Below the pieces are notes generated by a model that saw only the letters and a program-made list of their open reading frames with translations, did not search any database and was not told the origin of the DNA. From Komagataeibacter swingsii (GTDB lineage: Bacteria > Pseudomonadota > Alphaproteobacteria > Acetobacterales > Acetobacteraceae): a stretch of DNA of 64,000 nt. Made by a program: the position numbers and the translations under genes. Shown piece after piece: positions 17,332 to 26,269 of this stretch. Every line of letters starts with the position of its first letter. Position 1 is the stretch's first letter. The stretch is from contig NZ_NKUB01000002.1 of NCBI RefSeq assembly GCF_003207895.1, forward strand, positions 124,001-188,000, written 5' to 3'.

Positions 17332-18318
17332 ATGAAGTGGCGTGACGCGGCGATTGGCGCGGGTGTTGCCGTGATCGTGGCGGCGGGCGGGGCCGGCTGG
17401 TATATGGTCCAGCACCGTGGCGACCTGCCTGCCGGGCTTGCGCGCGCCAACGGGCGTCTGGAACTGGCGCGCATTGACGTGGCGGTCAAGTATCCCGGCC
17501 GCATCACGGAACTGGATTTCCATGAAGGCGACGTGGTCGCCAGCGGCCAGGTCCTGGCCCGTGAGGATGACACCACCGCACGGGCGCAACTGGACGCGGC
17601 GCGCGCCCGTCTGCGCGCGGCACAGGCGGATGTCGCCCGCGCGGGCGCCGAGCGCGATGCCCGCCTGTCGGCCCTGCATCTTTCACAGCTTGACCTTGAC
17701 CATGCCCGCACCATGTTCCACCAGCACCTGGTGTCCGACATGGAACTGTCGCAGCACCAGACCAGCCTCGATACCGCGACATCCGCCGCCGATGCGGCGG
17801 GCCGGGCCGTGGACGCGGCGCAGGCGGTAGCCGATGCGGCGCAGGCGCAGGTCACGGAAGCGGCCGCCGCGGATGATGACATGACCATCCGCGCGCCCGT
17901 GGCGGGCCGGATCGAATATCGCATCGTGGAAAAGGGCGCCGTGCTGCCCGGCGGCGGGCGCGTGGCGTCCCTGCTCGACCCTACGGACATGTACCTGACC
18001 ATCTTCTTCCCCTCGCAGCAGGCCGGGCGGCTGCGCGTGGGTGATCAGGCGCGCATTGCGCTGGACGCCCTGCACCAGCAGGTGATCCCGGCCACGATTT
18101 CCTTCATTTCGCCCGAAGCGCAGTTCACCCCGAAATATGTCGAAACCACCACCGAGCGTGACAAGCTGGTCTATCGCGTGAAGCTGCGCGTCTCCCCCGA
18201 AACGGCCCGGCATTATGGCGACGTGCTGAAATCGGGCATGACGGGCGATGGCTACGTGCGCATCGACCCGTCCGCCCGCTGGCCCGCGACACTTGATGTA
18301 GCCGATGCCCCGCAATGA
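17332..18318 (+). CDS. HlyD-family membrane fusion protein, YhiI/YbhG type
   Basis: 328 residues. One N-terminal membrane anchor (AAIGAGVAVIVAAGGAGWYMV) is followed by a lipoyl-like half motif (RIDVAVKYPGRITELDFHEGDVVASGQVLA), a long alanine/aspartate-rich coiled coil (about 80-190), and the returning lipoyl/beta-barrel part (DDDMTIRAPVAGRIEYRIVEKGAVLPGGGRV). It would link the inner-membrane ABC exporter to the outer-membrane factor in the periplasm. Its stop overlaps the ATPase-permease start (ATGA at 18315). Order and lengths of the three genes match E. coli yhiI-rbbA-yhhJ. A short GGAGG-type site precedes the ATG closely. Confidence 0.88.
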   Translation: MKWRDAAIGAGVAVIVAAGGAGWYMVQHRGDLPAGLARANGRLELARIDVAVKYPGRITELDFHEGDVVASGQVLAREDDTTARAQLDAARARLRAAQADVARAGAERDARLSALHLSQLDLDHARTMFHQHLVSDMELSQHQTSLDTATSAADAAGRAVDAAQAVADAAQAQVTEAAAADDDMTIRAPVAGRIEYRIVEKGAVLPGGGRVASLLDPTDMYLTIFFPSQQAGRLRVGDQARIALDALHQQVIPATISFISPEAQFTPKYVETTTERDKLVYRVKLRVSPETARHYGDVLKSGMTGDGYVRIDPSARWPATLDVADAPQ

Positions 18319-21083
18319 GCGCCGGTACGCCGCATAGCCCGGCAGGCATAACCGTTACGGGGGTGACCCACCGCTATGGCGCGGTCACGGCGCTGGACAA
18401 CGTGACGCTGGACCTGCCCGCCGGGACCACAATCGGCCTTGTCGGGCCGGACGGGGTGGGCAAGTCCACCCTGCTGGGCCTGATTGCCGGCGTACGCAGG
18501 CTGCAATCGGGCACGGTGTCCGTGCTGGGATCGGACATGGGCGACCGCCGCGCGCGTGAGGCGTTCCTGCCGCGCGTCGCCTTCATGCCGCAGGGTCTGG
18601 GCCGCAACCTGTATCCCACGCTGTCGGTATGGGAAAACATCGATTTCTTCGCCCGCCTGTTCGGCATGGATGCGCGGGCGCGCGACGCGCGCATCCAGCG
18701 CCTGCTGGACGCCACGGGCCTGGCCCCCTTTCCCGACCGGGCGGCGGGCCACCTGTCTGGCGGCATGAAGCAGAAGGTCAGCCTGTGCTGCGCGCTGGTG
18801 CATGATCCCGACCTGCTGATCCTGGATGAACCCACCACGGGCGTCGATCCGCTATCGCGCCAGCAGTTCTGGACGCTGGTGGACCAGTTACGCCGGGAAC
18901 GGCCGTCCATGTCGGTTATCGTCTCCACCGCGTATATGGACGAAGCAGAACGGTTTGCGTGGCTGGTGGCCATGGATGGCGGCAAGGTCATGATCAGTGA
19001 CCGGACCCATAACGTGCTGGAACGCACCCATACCACGTCGCTGGAAGACGCCTACATATCGCTGCTGCCCGACGCCAGGCGCCAGCAGGCCAGCGGTTTC
19101 GTCATCCCGCCCTATGCCAATCCCGGTGGCCCCCCCGCCATCGAGGCCGAACACCTGACCCGCCGCTTTGGCAGTTTCACGGCGGTAAGCGATGTCAGTT
19201 TCACCATCAGCCGGGGCGAGATCTTCGGCTTTCTCGGCTCCAACGGCTGCGGCAAGTCCACCACCATGAAGATGCTGACCGGCCTGCTGGACGTAACCAG
19301 CGGCACGGCAAAGCTGTTTGGCGAACAGATCACGGCGGGCGACATGAAAACCCGCATGCGTATCGGGTACATGTCGCAGGCGTTCTCGCTGTACGAGGAA
19401 CTGACCGTGCGCCAGAACCTCATGCTGCAGGCGCGGCTGTACCGCATGTCCGCCGACAGGGCGACGCAGGCTGTCGAACAGTCGCTTGATTCGTTCGAGC
19501 TGCGTCCCTACGCCGATGTCAGCCCGGCCTCCCTGCCACTGGGCATCCGCCAGCGCCTGCAACTGGCGGCGGCCTGCATCAACAACCCCGAAATCCTGAT
19601 CCTTGACGAACCGACATCGGGCGTGGACCCGGCCGCGCGCGACATGTTCTGGCGGCACCTGATCCGCCTGTCGCGTAACGGGCATGTGACGATTTTCGTG
19701 TCCACCCATTTCATGAACGAAGCGGCGCGGTGCGACCGGATCTCGCTCATGCACCGGGGCCATGTGCTGGCGGTCGGCACGCCGGCCGAACTGGTTGAAA
19801 AACGCAGGGCGCCCAATCTGGAAGCCGCCTTCATCGCCTATCTGGAAGATGCCGAGGCGGCAACCGATGCGCAGGCCCCGCCCCCGAAACCCGCGACACC
19901 CGCGCGCGCATGGTGGCACGGGGTCAGCAAGGGGCTGGCCACCCGCTTTGGCGGGCTGGGCGGCAGCTGGCTGCCACGGGCATGGGCCTTCGCCCGGCGC
20001 GAGGCGGTCGAACTGCTGCGCGACCGGCTGCGCCTGACCTTCGCGCTGATCGGGCCGCTAATCCTGCTGGTGGTGGCGGCGTCGAGCATTTCGTTCGATG
20101 TGGAGGGGATCGGCTTTACCGTCAGCGACCATGACCGCACCACCATCAGCCGCAACCTGATCGACAGTTTCCGTGGCTCGGCCTATTTCCATGAACGCAG
20201 CCCCGTGGCCGACGCCGATACGCTGGACCGCGCCATCCGCAATGGCCATGTCCAGATGGCGCTGGATATTCCCGCGGGCTTCGCCCGTGACATGGAAGCG
20301 GGACGCAGGCCGGAAGTGGGGATCATCATTGATGGCGCGGTCCCGTTCCTTGCCGCCAATGTGCGTGCCTATGTCACCGGCGTGCTGGGGGGATATGCCG
20401 CGACCCTGGGCCGTGAACTGCCCCGTGGACCCGTAACCCCCATCACGATCGAACCGCGTTTTTCCTACAACCAGGAATTCCGCAGCATTTACGCCATGAC
20501 CCCCGGCGTCATCATGCTGGCGCTGATCCTGATCCCGACCATGCTGACCGCCCTGGGCGTGGTGCGGGAAAAGGAGGTGGGGTCGATCGTCAATCTCTAT
20601 GCCTCCCCCGCATCGGTGGGGCAGTACCTGATGGGCAAGCAGGCGCCCTATGTGGCGCTGGCGACGATCAGCTACTTCATGCTTGTGGCGGTGTCCGTGA
20701 TCGTCATGGGCGTGCCGCTGAAGGGATCGCTGCTGGCGCTGACGGTGGGCGGCGTCCTGTTCGTGCTGTCGGCCACGGGGCTGGGGCTGCTGATCTCGAC
20801 CTTTGTCAGTTCACAGGTCGCGGCCATTTTCGGCACGTCCATCATCTGCCTGATCCCGGCGGTCAATTTTTCCGGGCTGCTTTATCCCGCCTCCACCCTG
20901 ACGGGGATCAGCCGCATCGTGGGGCTGGGCTTTCCGGCCTCATGGTACCAGCTCATCAGCCTTGGCTGCTTTACCAAGGGGCTGGGGACCAGCAGCTTCT
21001 GGCCCATGTATATCGCACTGGCCGCCTTCGGGGCGGTGTACATGCTGGCGGCGCGCCTGCTGCTGAAAAAACAGGAAGCGTGA
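18315..21083 (+). CDS. rbbA: RbbA/YhiH-type fused ABC transporter: two ATPase domains plus ABC-2 permease
   Basis: 922 residues in one chain. ATPase domain 1: Walker A GPDGVGKST (44-52), signature LSGGM (147-151), Walker B LLILDEP (167-173). ATPase domain 2: Walker A GSNGCGKST (308-316), a degenerate signature LPLGIRQ (407-413) and Walker B EILILDEP (about 426-433). The C-terminal ABC-2 permease starts near residue 575 (LTFALIGPLILLVVAASSI), has a large periplasmic loop, then GVIMLALILIPTMLTALGVVREKEVGSI. E. coli RbbA has the same fused layout and similar size. RbbA has been reported as ribosome-associated, but the operon here argues for export. Coupled to yhiI- and yhhJ-like genes on both sides. 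Confidence 0.9.
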   Translation: MSAGTPHSPAGITVTGVTHRYGAVTALDNVTLDLPAGTTIGLVGPDGVGKSTLLGLIAGVRRLQSGTVSVLGSDMGDRRAREAFLPRVAFMPQGLGRNLYPTLSVWENIDFFARLFGMDARARDARIQRLLDATGLAPFPDRAAGHLSGGMKQKVSLCCALVHDPDLLILDEPTTGVDPLSRQQFWTLVDQLRRERPSMSVIVSTAYMDEAERFAWLVAMDGGKVMISDRTHNVLERTHTTSLEDAYISLLPDARRQQASGFVIPPYANPGGPPAIEAEHLTRRFGSFTAVSDVSFTISRGEIFGFLGSNGCGKSTTMKMLTGLLDVTSGTAKLFGEQITAGDMKTRMRIGYMSQAFSLYEELTVRQNLMLQARLYRMSADRATQAVEQSLDSFELRPYADVSPASLPLGIRQRLQLAAACINNPEILILDEPTSGVDPAARDMFWRHLIRLSRNGHVTIFVSTHFMNEAARCDRISLMHRGHVLAVGTPAELVEKRRAPNLEAAFIAYLEDAEAATDAQAPPPKPATPARAWWHGVSKGLATRFGGLGGSWLPRAWAFARREAVELLRDRLRLTFALIGPLILLVVAASSISFDVEGIGFTVSDHDRTTISRNLIDSFRGSAYFHERSPVADADTLDRAIRNGHVQMALDIPAGFARDMEAGRRPEVGIIIDGAVPFLAANVRAYVTGVLGGYAATLGRELPRGPVTPITIEPRFSYNQEFRSIYAMTPGVIMLALILIPTMLTALGVVREKEVGSIVNLYASPASVGQYLMGKQAPYVALATISYFMLVAVSVIVMGVPLKGSLLALTVGGVLFVLSATGLGLLISTFVSSQVAAIFGTSIICLIPAVNFSGLLYPASTLTGISRIVGLGFPASWYQLISLGCFTKGLGTSSFWPMYIALAAFGAVYMLAARLLLKKQEA

Positions 21084-21087
21084 CGGC

Positions 21088-22215
21088 ATGATGCGCTGGC
21101 TGGTCAATGTCGGTCTTCTGTGCGGCAAGGAACTGCGCAGCCTGGTGCACGACCGCGTGCTGCTGGGGCTGATCGTGTTCGCCTTTACCGCCGGTGTGCT
21201 GCTGGTGGCCAATGGGGTGAAGGTGGAAGTGTCCAACGCCACCATCGCCTTCATCGACGAGGACAATTCCGCCCTGTCGCGCCGGATGCGCGATGCGGTG
21301 CTGCCGCCCTATTTCAAGCCGCCGGTGCTGGTGGACCGCGCGCAGGCCCTGCAGGGCATGGATGAAGGCGACTACATTTTCATCGTCGACATCCCGCCCC
21401 GGTTCGAGGCGGACGTGAAGGCCGGGCGCACCCCCGCCGTGCAGTTGCGGGTGGACGCCACCGCCATGACGCAGGCGGGTCTGGGCACGGCCTACCTGAA
21501 TGAAATCATGCTGGGGGAAGTCAATGACATGCTGCATTTGCCGGCACTGGTGGACCAGATCCCCTTTACCGCGCCGAGCCGCATCCGCTTCAACCCCAAC
21601 AGTGAATCGAAGTGGTTCACCTCGGTCATGCAGATCGTGACCAACATCACCATCCTGTCCATCGTGCTGGTGGGGGCGGCGGTCATACGCGAACGCGAAC
21701 ATGGCACGCTGGAACACCTGCTGGTCATGCCCGTCACGGCCAGCGAGATCGCGGTGGCCAAGATCGTCACCAACGGGCTGGTCATCTTTGTCGCGGCCAT
21801 CGTGTCGCTGTGGCTGGTGGTACATGTCTGGCTGGGGGTGCCGCTGGCGGGATCGGTCACGCTGTTTGCCGCGTGTTCGCTGCTGTACCTGTTTTCAGCC
21901 ACGGCGCTGGGCATCATGCTGGCGACGGTCGCCCCCACCATGCCGCAGTTCGGGCTGCTGGTGGTGCCGGTCTATGCGGTGGCGTACCTGCTGTCGGGGG
22001 CCGCGACGCCGGTGGAAAGCATGCCCGCCGCCATGCAGGTGGTGGTGCGCTTCCTGCCCACCACGCAGTTCGTCAACCTGTCACAGGCCATCCTGTACCG
22101 TGGCGCGGGGCTGGGCGCGATCATCCAGCCTTTGCTGACCGTAACCGTGACGGGGATTGTATTTCTTGTATTTGCGCTCGCGCGCTTCAGGTCCATGTTG
22201 GCAAGGCAGGAATGA
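21088..22215 (+). CDS. yhhJ: ABC-2 permease, YhhJ type
   Basis: 375 residues, matching the length of E. coli YhhJ. It has one N-terminal membrane segment (LIVFAFTAGVLLVANGVKVEV), a periplasmic loop of about 150 residues, and five C-terminal segments beginning MQIVTNITILSIVLVGAAVIREREHGTLEHLLVMPVTASEI in parts; the 'REREHGT.E.LL.MP' loop is a hallmark of ABC-2 permeases. It starts 4 bases after rbbA and its stop overlaps the ATG of the outer-membrane factor (ATGA at 22212). It probably pairs with the RbbA permease domain. Confidence 0.9.
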   Translation: MMRWLVNVGLLCGKELRSLVHDRVLLGLIVFAFTAGVLLVANGVKVEVSNATIAFIDEDNSALSRRMRDAVLPPYFKPPVLVDRAQALQGMDEGDYIFIVDIPPRFEADVKAGRTPAVQLRVDATAMTQAGLGTAYLNEIMLGEVNDMLHLPALVDQIPFTAPSRIRFNPNSESKWFTSVMQIVTNITILSIVLVGAAVIREREHGTLEHLLVMPVTASEIAVAKIVTNGLVIFVAAIVSLWLVVHVWLGVPLAGSVTLFAACSLLYLFSATALGIMLATVAPTMPQFGLLVVPVYAVAYLLSGAATPVESMPAAMQVVVRFLPTTQFVNLSQAILYRGAGLGAIIQPLLTVTVTGIVFLVFALARFRSMLARQE

Positions 22216-23651
22216 TGAAGAACAGATTGGCACGGGTCGCCTGCATGGGGGGCGTTGCAATGGCCGTGGGGCTGGCGGGGTGCTCGCCATTCCGTACGCG
22301 CGTCCCGGCGTCGCATGTCACGGTGCCCGGACAGTTTTCGCAAATGCCCGCGAACACGGTACCCGCCACCGACCTGACGCGCTGGTGGGAAGCATGGCAT
22401 GACCCGGCCCTGGCGCGGGCGGTGGATACGGCCCTTGCCGCCAGTCCCGACATCCGCATCGCGCGTGACCGGGTGCTGGAGGCCCGCGCAATGCACACGG
22501 TCGCGAAATCCGCGCTGTACCCCACCGTGGGGGCAACAGGTGACATGATGGGTGGCGGCATGTACTGGCGCAACCCCGGCACCCTGCCAACCAGCAATGA
22601 CCCCGGCACTGACGGGCATCTGGCAGGCATTGGCGCATCATGGGAACCCGACCTGTTCGGCGGTCGCCATGCGGATGTGAAGGCCGCAAAGGCGGGCATG
22701 AAGGCGGAGGAAGAATATTTCCATGGCATACAGATGGTCATCGCCGCCGACGCCGCCAATGACTACCTGCAGGCGCAGGGACTGCAGCGCCAGATCGCGC
22801 TGACAGACCGCAGCATCGGCATTCTTGAACAGTTGCGCCGGTATGGCCAGGCCCGTTTCACCGCAGGACAGGCGACGGCGGCGGATGTGACGGGCGTTGA
22901 CCAGAAACTGTCTGACCTGAGGGCGCGCAGGCCGGTGCTGGTCGCACGCCTTGACCTTGTGCGCAGGCGTCTGGCCGTGCTGTCGGGACAGGCGCCCGAA
23001 GGGCTGCCGGCCCTTGCGCCGCCGCCCGCCTATTACGTGCCCGCGCCACCCGTGGGGCAGATGCCCGATACGGTGCTGGAGCGCCGCCCCGACATCCGCG
23101 CGCGGCGCGACCAGGTGGATGCGGCGCTGAACCGGCTGAAAAGCGCCAAGACCGACCTGCTGCCCCGCTTCGGGCTGGAATTCTTTGGTGGGGACGGACG
23201 GTTGCGCTTTGACGGCATTCCCGGCCTGTCGGGCACGGGCGGCCTGATCGCGCTGACCACCTATTTGCCGATCTTCACCGCCAATCGCATACAGGCGCGC
23301 ATACATGCGGCCAGTGCACGGCTTGATGCCGCGGTCGCGGGATATGACAGCAGCATCCTGCACGCACTGGCGGAAGTCGAGGATGGGTACGAAAACCGCC
23401 TGAGCCTTGACGGGCGCGATACCGACCTGACCCGCGCGCAGCATCAGGCCGAACAGGTCGCCGGTGACATGATGGGGCTTTACACAGGCGGGCAGCGTAC
23501 CTTCGGCGATGTGCTGAGCGCACGCATGGCGGCACTTGATGCACAGGCCAGCGTGCTGGACAATCAGGACGCCCGCACATCCGCCACCATACAGCTTGCC
23601 CGCGCGCTGGGCGGTGGCTGGCAGCCTGAAAGCGTTGCAGCGCATAAATGA
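22212..23651 (+). CDS. Outer-membrane efflux lipoprotein, NodT/OprM type
   Basis: 479 residues. A lipoprotein signal (MMKNRLARVACMGGVAMAVG, then lipobox LAGC, SPF) is followed by WWEAWHDPALARAVDTALAASPDIRIARDRVLEARA and later YYVPAPPVGQMPDTVLERRPDIRARRDQVDAALNR, the two halves of the OEP repeat that build the trimeric outer-membrane tunnel. The start overlaps the yhhJ stop. E. coli yhiI-rbbA-yhhJ lacks such a gene, so this operon encodes its own exit duct and probably a complete periplasm-spanning exporter. Confidence 0.92.
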   Translation: MMKNRLARVACMGGVAMAVGLAGCSPFRTRVPASHVTVPGQFSQMPANTVPATDLTRWWEAWHDPALARAVDTALAASPDIRIARDRVLEARAMHTVAKSALYPTVGATGDMMGGGMYWRNPGTLPTSNDPGTDGHLAGIGASWEPDLFGGRHADVKAAKAGMKAEEEYFHGIQMVIAADAANDYLQAQGLQRQIALTDRSIGILEQLRRYGQARFTAGQATAADVTGVDQKLSDLRARRPVLVARLDLVRRRLAVLSGQAPEGLPALAPPPAYYVPAPPVGQMPDTVLERRPDIRARRDQVDAALNRLKSAKTDLLPRFGLEFFGGDGRLRFDGIPGLSGTGGLIALTTYLPIFTANRIQARIHAASARLDAAVAGYDSSILHALAEVEDGYENRLSLDGRDTDLTRAQHQAEQVAGDMMGLYTGGQRTFGDVLSARMAALDAQASVLDNQDARTSATIQLARALGGGWQPESVAAHK

Positions 23652-24102
23652 CCGGGCGCGTTTCATGCCCCACAGGGTCATGGAACGCCGTTATGGATAC
23701 GCACCCGGCCCCACACCCATGGCGGTAACGGCGATCCCATGCATCAAACGCGGCCAGGGCGCGTATCGCGGGCAGGCTCGGCCCCGCATTCCAGACCCGC
23801 GCATGGACTGCGCCCGTGCAACGCCCCGTCCATACGGGCAAAAAACACGGATGCGCCCGTGACGCCCCGCCGTGGCACGGACGGGCATGGACAGGGGTGG
23901 AACCGCCGCCCATCAGCCAGTGGCCAGGCCGTTTCCGGCCCGTGGCTCGACATGGCCTGATACTCGTGGCAGAACGCATTACCTGTCAATGTTGCCGCTG
24001 TGCTGGCGACAAAGGCCCGCGCTGGCCATGATCCACCATTTTCTCGCGTCTTGAATGTTCACGATGCGCTGCTGCATGATGACCCGGACAAGAGGAGATT
24101 GA
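23652..24102. other. Intergenic region, no gene supported
   Basis: About 450 GC-rich bases between the efflux lipoprotein and the second TetR gene. Several frames are open on both strands, but none has a ribosome site or a recognisable domain. I see no U-tailed hairpin. A good AGGAG (24091-24095) at the right edge serves the TetR gene. Confidence 0.5.
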
Positions 24103-24750
24103 ATGAAGCCCGCTGCCCCGACCCTTTCCCCCAAGCCGGGTTTACGTGAGCGCAAGCAGGCACGTGCGCGCACCACCCTGATTGCCGAGGCAATGCGGCT
24201 GTTTTCCGCCCAGGGCTATGACCAGACCACGGTGGACGAAATTGCCGATGCGGCCGAAGTCTCGCGCCGGACCCTGTTCCGCATGTTCGAGACGAAGGGC
24301 GATATCGTACTGGCATGGACGCGGGGCATGACACAGACGCTGAATGACGCCCTGGCTACCTGCCCCGCCGACATGCACCCGGCGGATGCCATGATGCATG
24401 CCTTTACCTCGCTGGTGCCACGCATCGCGGCGAACCGGCAGGATACCTATGCTTTTGTCTATCTGATTGAAAAGACGCCCTCGCTTCAGACAGTCAGCTT
24501 GCAGAAATACGGCAAGTGGGAGGACTGCCTGGCGGAAGGGCTGGCAAAGCGGATAACCGAACGCAGGAACCGCCGGATGGCCGCGCGCCTCATGGCACGG
24601 GGCGGGATCGCCATTTTCCGTACGGCGCTGGATGAATGGATCCGGCTGAAGGGGCGGCCCGCGCTGGTACCGCTTTTGCAGAAAACCTACGAATTGCAGG
24701 CGTCACTGTGGCCCGGCCATGAAGGCGCCGGGCCAGAAGACGCTGCCTGA
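24103..24750 (+). CDS. TetR/AcrR family regulator
   Basis: 215 residues. HTH: RTTLIAEAMRLFSAQGYDQTTVDEIADAAEVSRRTLFRMFETKGDIVL, read in parts, close to the AcrR subgroup with 'RTLFR.F..K'. The C-terminal domain follows. A strong AGGAG lies 8 bases upstream of the ATG. It is convergent with ndh and downstream of the exporter operon on the same strand, though 450 bases away, so it could be a second regulator of that operon or unrelated. Confidence 0.88.
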   Translation: MKPAAPTLSPKPGLRERKQARARTTLIAEAMRLFSAQGYDQTTVDEIADAAEVSRRTLFRMFETKGDIVLAWTRGMTQTLNDALATCPADMHPADAMMHAFTSLVPRIAANRQDTYAFVYLIEKTPSLQTVSLQKYGKWEDCLAEGLAKRITERRNRRMAARLMARGGIAIFRTALDEWIRLKGRPALVPLLQKTYELQASLWPGHEGAGPEDAA

Positions 24751-24784
24751 GACAGCAGGCAGCGGTAAATAGGCCCGCGCCGCG

Positions 24785-26065
24785 TCAGTCCAGACGCACG
24801 GACGGGCGGACAAACACATCCAGCCAGTCCACAAGGCAGGACATCAGGCCACGGAACGTGCCATAGATTTCGAACTGGTGCTGGCGATACAGCATCAGGT
24901 GCACCATGCGCGCGCTGATCCCGCGCAGCCAGCCACCACCGAATACCTTGCCACCGGGGAACGTGCCCCAGCCATTGTAGTCACCAAGTGCGACGACCGC
25001 GCCCTTGTTATGGAATGCAAAGGCGGGCATCGGGCGGCCATTGATCCACGCGGGCATGTGGCGGGCCAGGTGATGGGCCTGCTGGCGGGCGGCCTGCGCG
25101 GTGGGGGCGACGGGCTTGTCCGCGATGAAGGCGCAGTCGCCCATGGCGAAGATGCTGTCATCTTCCACAAGCTGCAAAGTCGGGCGGACCTCAAGCTGGC
25201 CGGAGCGTGACAGTTTGAGGTCACCGAATTTGCGCGTGACATCGGGTGCCTTCACCCCTGCCGCCCAGACACGCAGCGTTGCGGGAATGCGCGTGCCGTC
25301 CTTGAGCATGAAGCCCTTTTCATCCGCGCCGCTGACCATGGCGGAGGTTTTCACGCTCACGCCGATCTTCTCAAGTTCCTTCTGTGCAGCAGTCGAGACC
25401 GCCTCGGGGAAAGCCGGCAGGATGCGGGGGCCTGCCTCAAGCAGGGTGATGTTCAGCTTGGGCGGCTTCTTGCCGAAGCTGTAGAGCGAGGCAAGGTCAA
25501 GCGCCTTGTGCAGTTCGGCCGCAAGCTGCGTGCCGGTGGCGCCGCCACCCACGATGGCGATGTCAAGCTGTTCGTTATTGCCGAACGCCTTGAGCAGTTC
25601 CATGCGGAAACGGTCATTGAAGCCGTTGGCATCCACAAGGTTGTCAATGAACAGGCAGTGCTGGGCCACGCCGGGGGTGCCGAAATCATTGGCGCGGCTG
25701 CCGATCGACAGCACCAGCGCGTCATATTCCAGCTTGCGCTCGTCCAGGATCACCTCGCCCGTCGGCTCGACAACCGGGGCTAGGGTAATGGTCTTGGCCT
25801 TGCGGTCCATGCCCGCGATTTCGCCGGGCCAGAATTCAAAATGATGGCGGCTGGCCTGCGACAGGAAGCTGATGCGGTCATTTTCGTTGGCGGCCGTGCC
25901 CGCTGCAAAACAGTGGAGCATCGGTTTCCACACATGGGCGAAGCTCTTGTCAACCAGCGTGATTTCCGCACGGCCCGACCTGCCGATCGAATCCCCCAGC
26001 CGGGTAGCCAGCGCCAGACCGGCCACACCACCGCCTACAATCACGACCCGAAACTTTTGTGCCAT
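24785..26065 (-). CDS. ndh: Type II NADH:quinone oxidoreductase (NDH-2), paralog 1
   Basis: 426 residues. Two Rossmann motifs: GGGVAG (11-16) for FAD and IVGGGATGTQLAAEL (about 171-185) for NADH. NDH-2 wording includes FAHVWKPMLHCFAAGT, SIGSRANDFGTPGV and FAMGDCAFI, and the C-terminus (LMLYRQHQFEIYGTFRGLMSCLVDWLDVF) would bind the membrane surface. It oxidises NADH and reduces ubiquinone without pumping protons, which lets acetic acid bacteria oxidise substrates quickly. A near-identical paralog lies at 34580-35866. It follows aldB on the same strand (about 200 bases apart), so NADH made by the aldehyde dehydrogenase could be consumed here. Confidence 0.93.
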   Translation of the reverse strand: MAQKFRVVIVGGGVAGLALATRLGDSIGRSGRAEITLVDKSFAHVWKPMLHCFAAGTAANENDRISFLSQASRHHFEFWPGEIAGMDRKAKTITLAPVVEPTGEVILDERKLEYDALVLSIGSRANDFGTPGVAQHCLFIDNLVDANGFNDRFRMELLKAFGNNEQLDIAIVGGGATGTQLAAELHKALDLASLYSFGKKPPKLNITLLEAGPRILPAFPEAVSTAAQKELEKIGVSVKTSAMVSGADEKGFMLKDGTRIPATLRVWAAGVKAPDVTRKFGDLKLSRSGQLEVRPTLQLVEDDSIFAMGDCAFIADKPVAPTAQAARQQAHHLARHMPAWINGRPMPAFAFHNKGAVVALGDYNGWGTFPGGKVFGGGWLRGISARMVHLMLYRQHQFEIYGTFRGLMSCLVDWLDVFVRPSVRLD

Positions 26066-26269
26066 CCTATGCCTCTTTTTTACTTCTGCCGCACAGTGTC
26101 CCGGTCCCGTGGGAAAAACCCTGTCGCATATCCTGAAATACCGAAAACTGCCTTGTGCCGGACCCTACGCGCATGGCCCCGGCAACATGGCGCGGCAGCC
26201 GGCCCGCCAAACCGGCCCGACCGCCGCGCCACACCTTGTGGGCTACGGGGCTTTCACCCCATCAGCGGA

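Noticed and set aside
23652-24102. Open frames on both strands between the efflux lipoprotein and the second TetR gene
   Set aside because: They overlap each other, lack ribosome sites and have no domain. GC-rich random sequence stays open easily.
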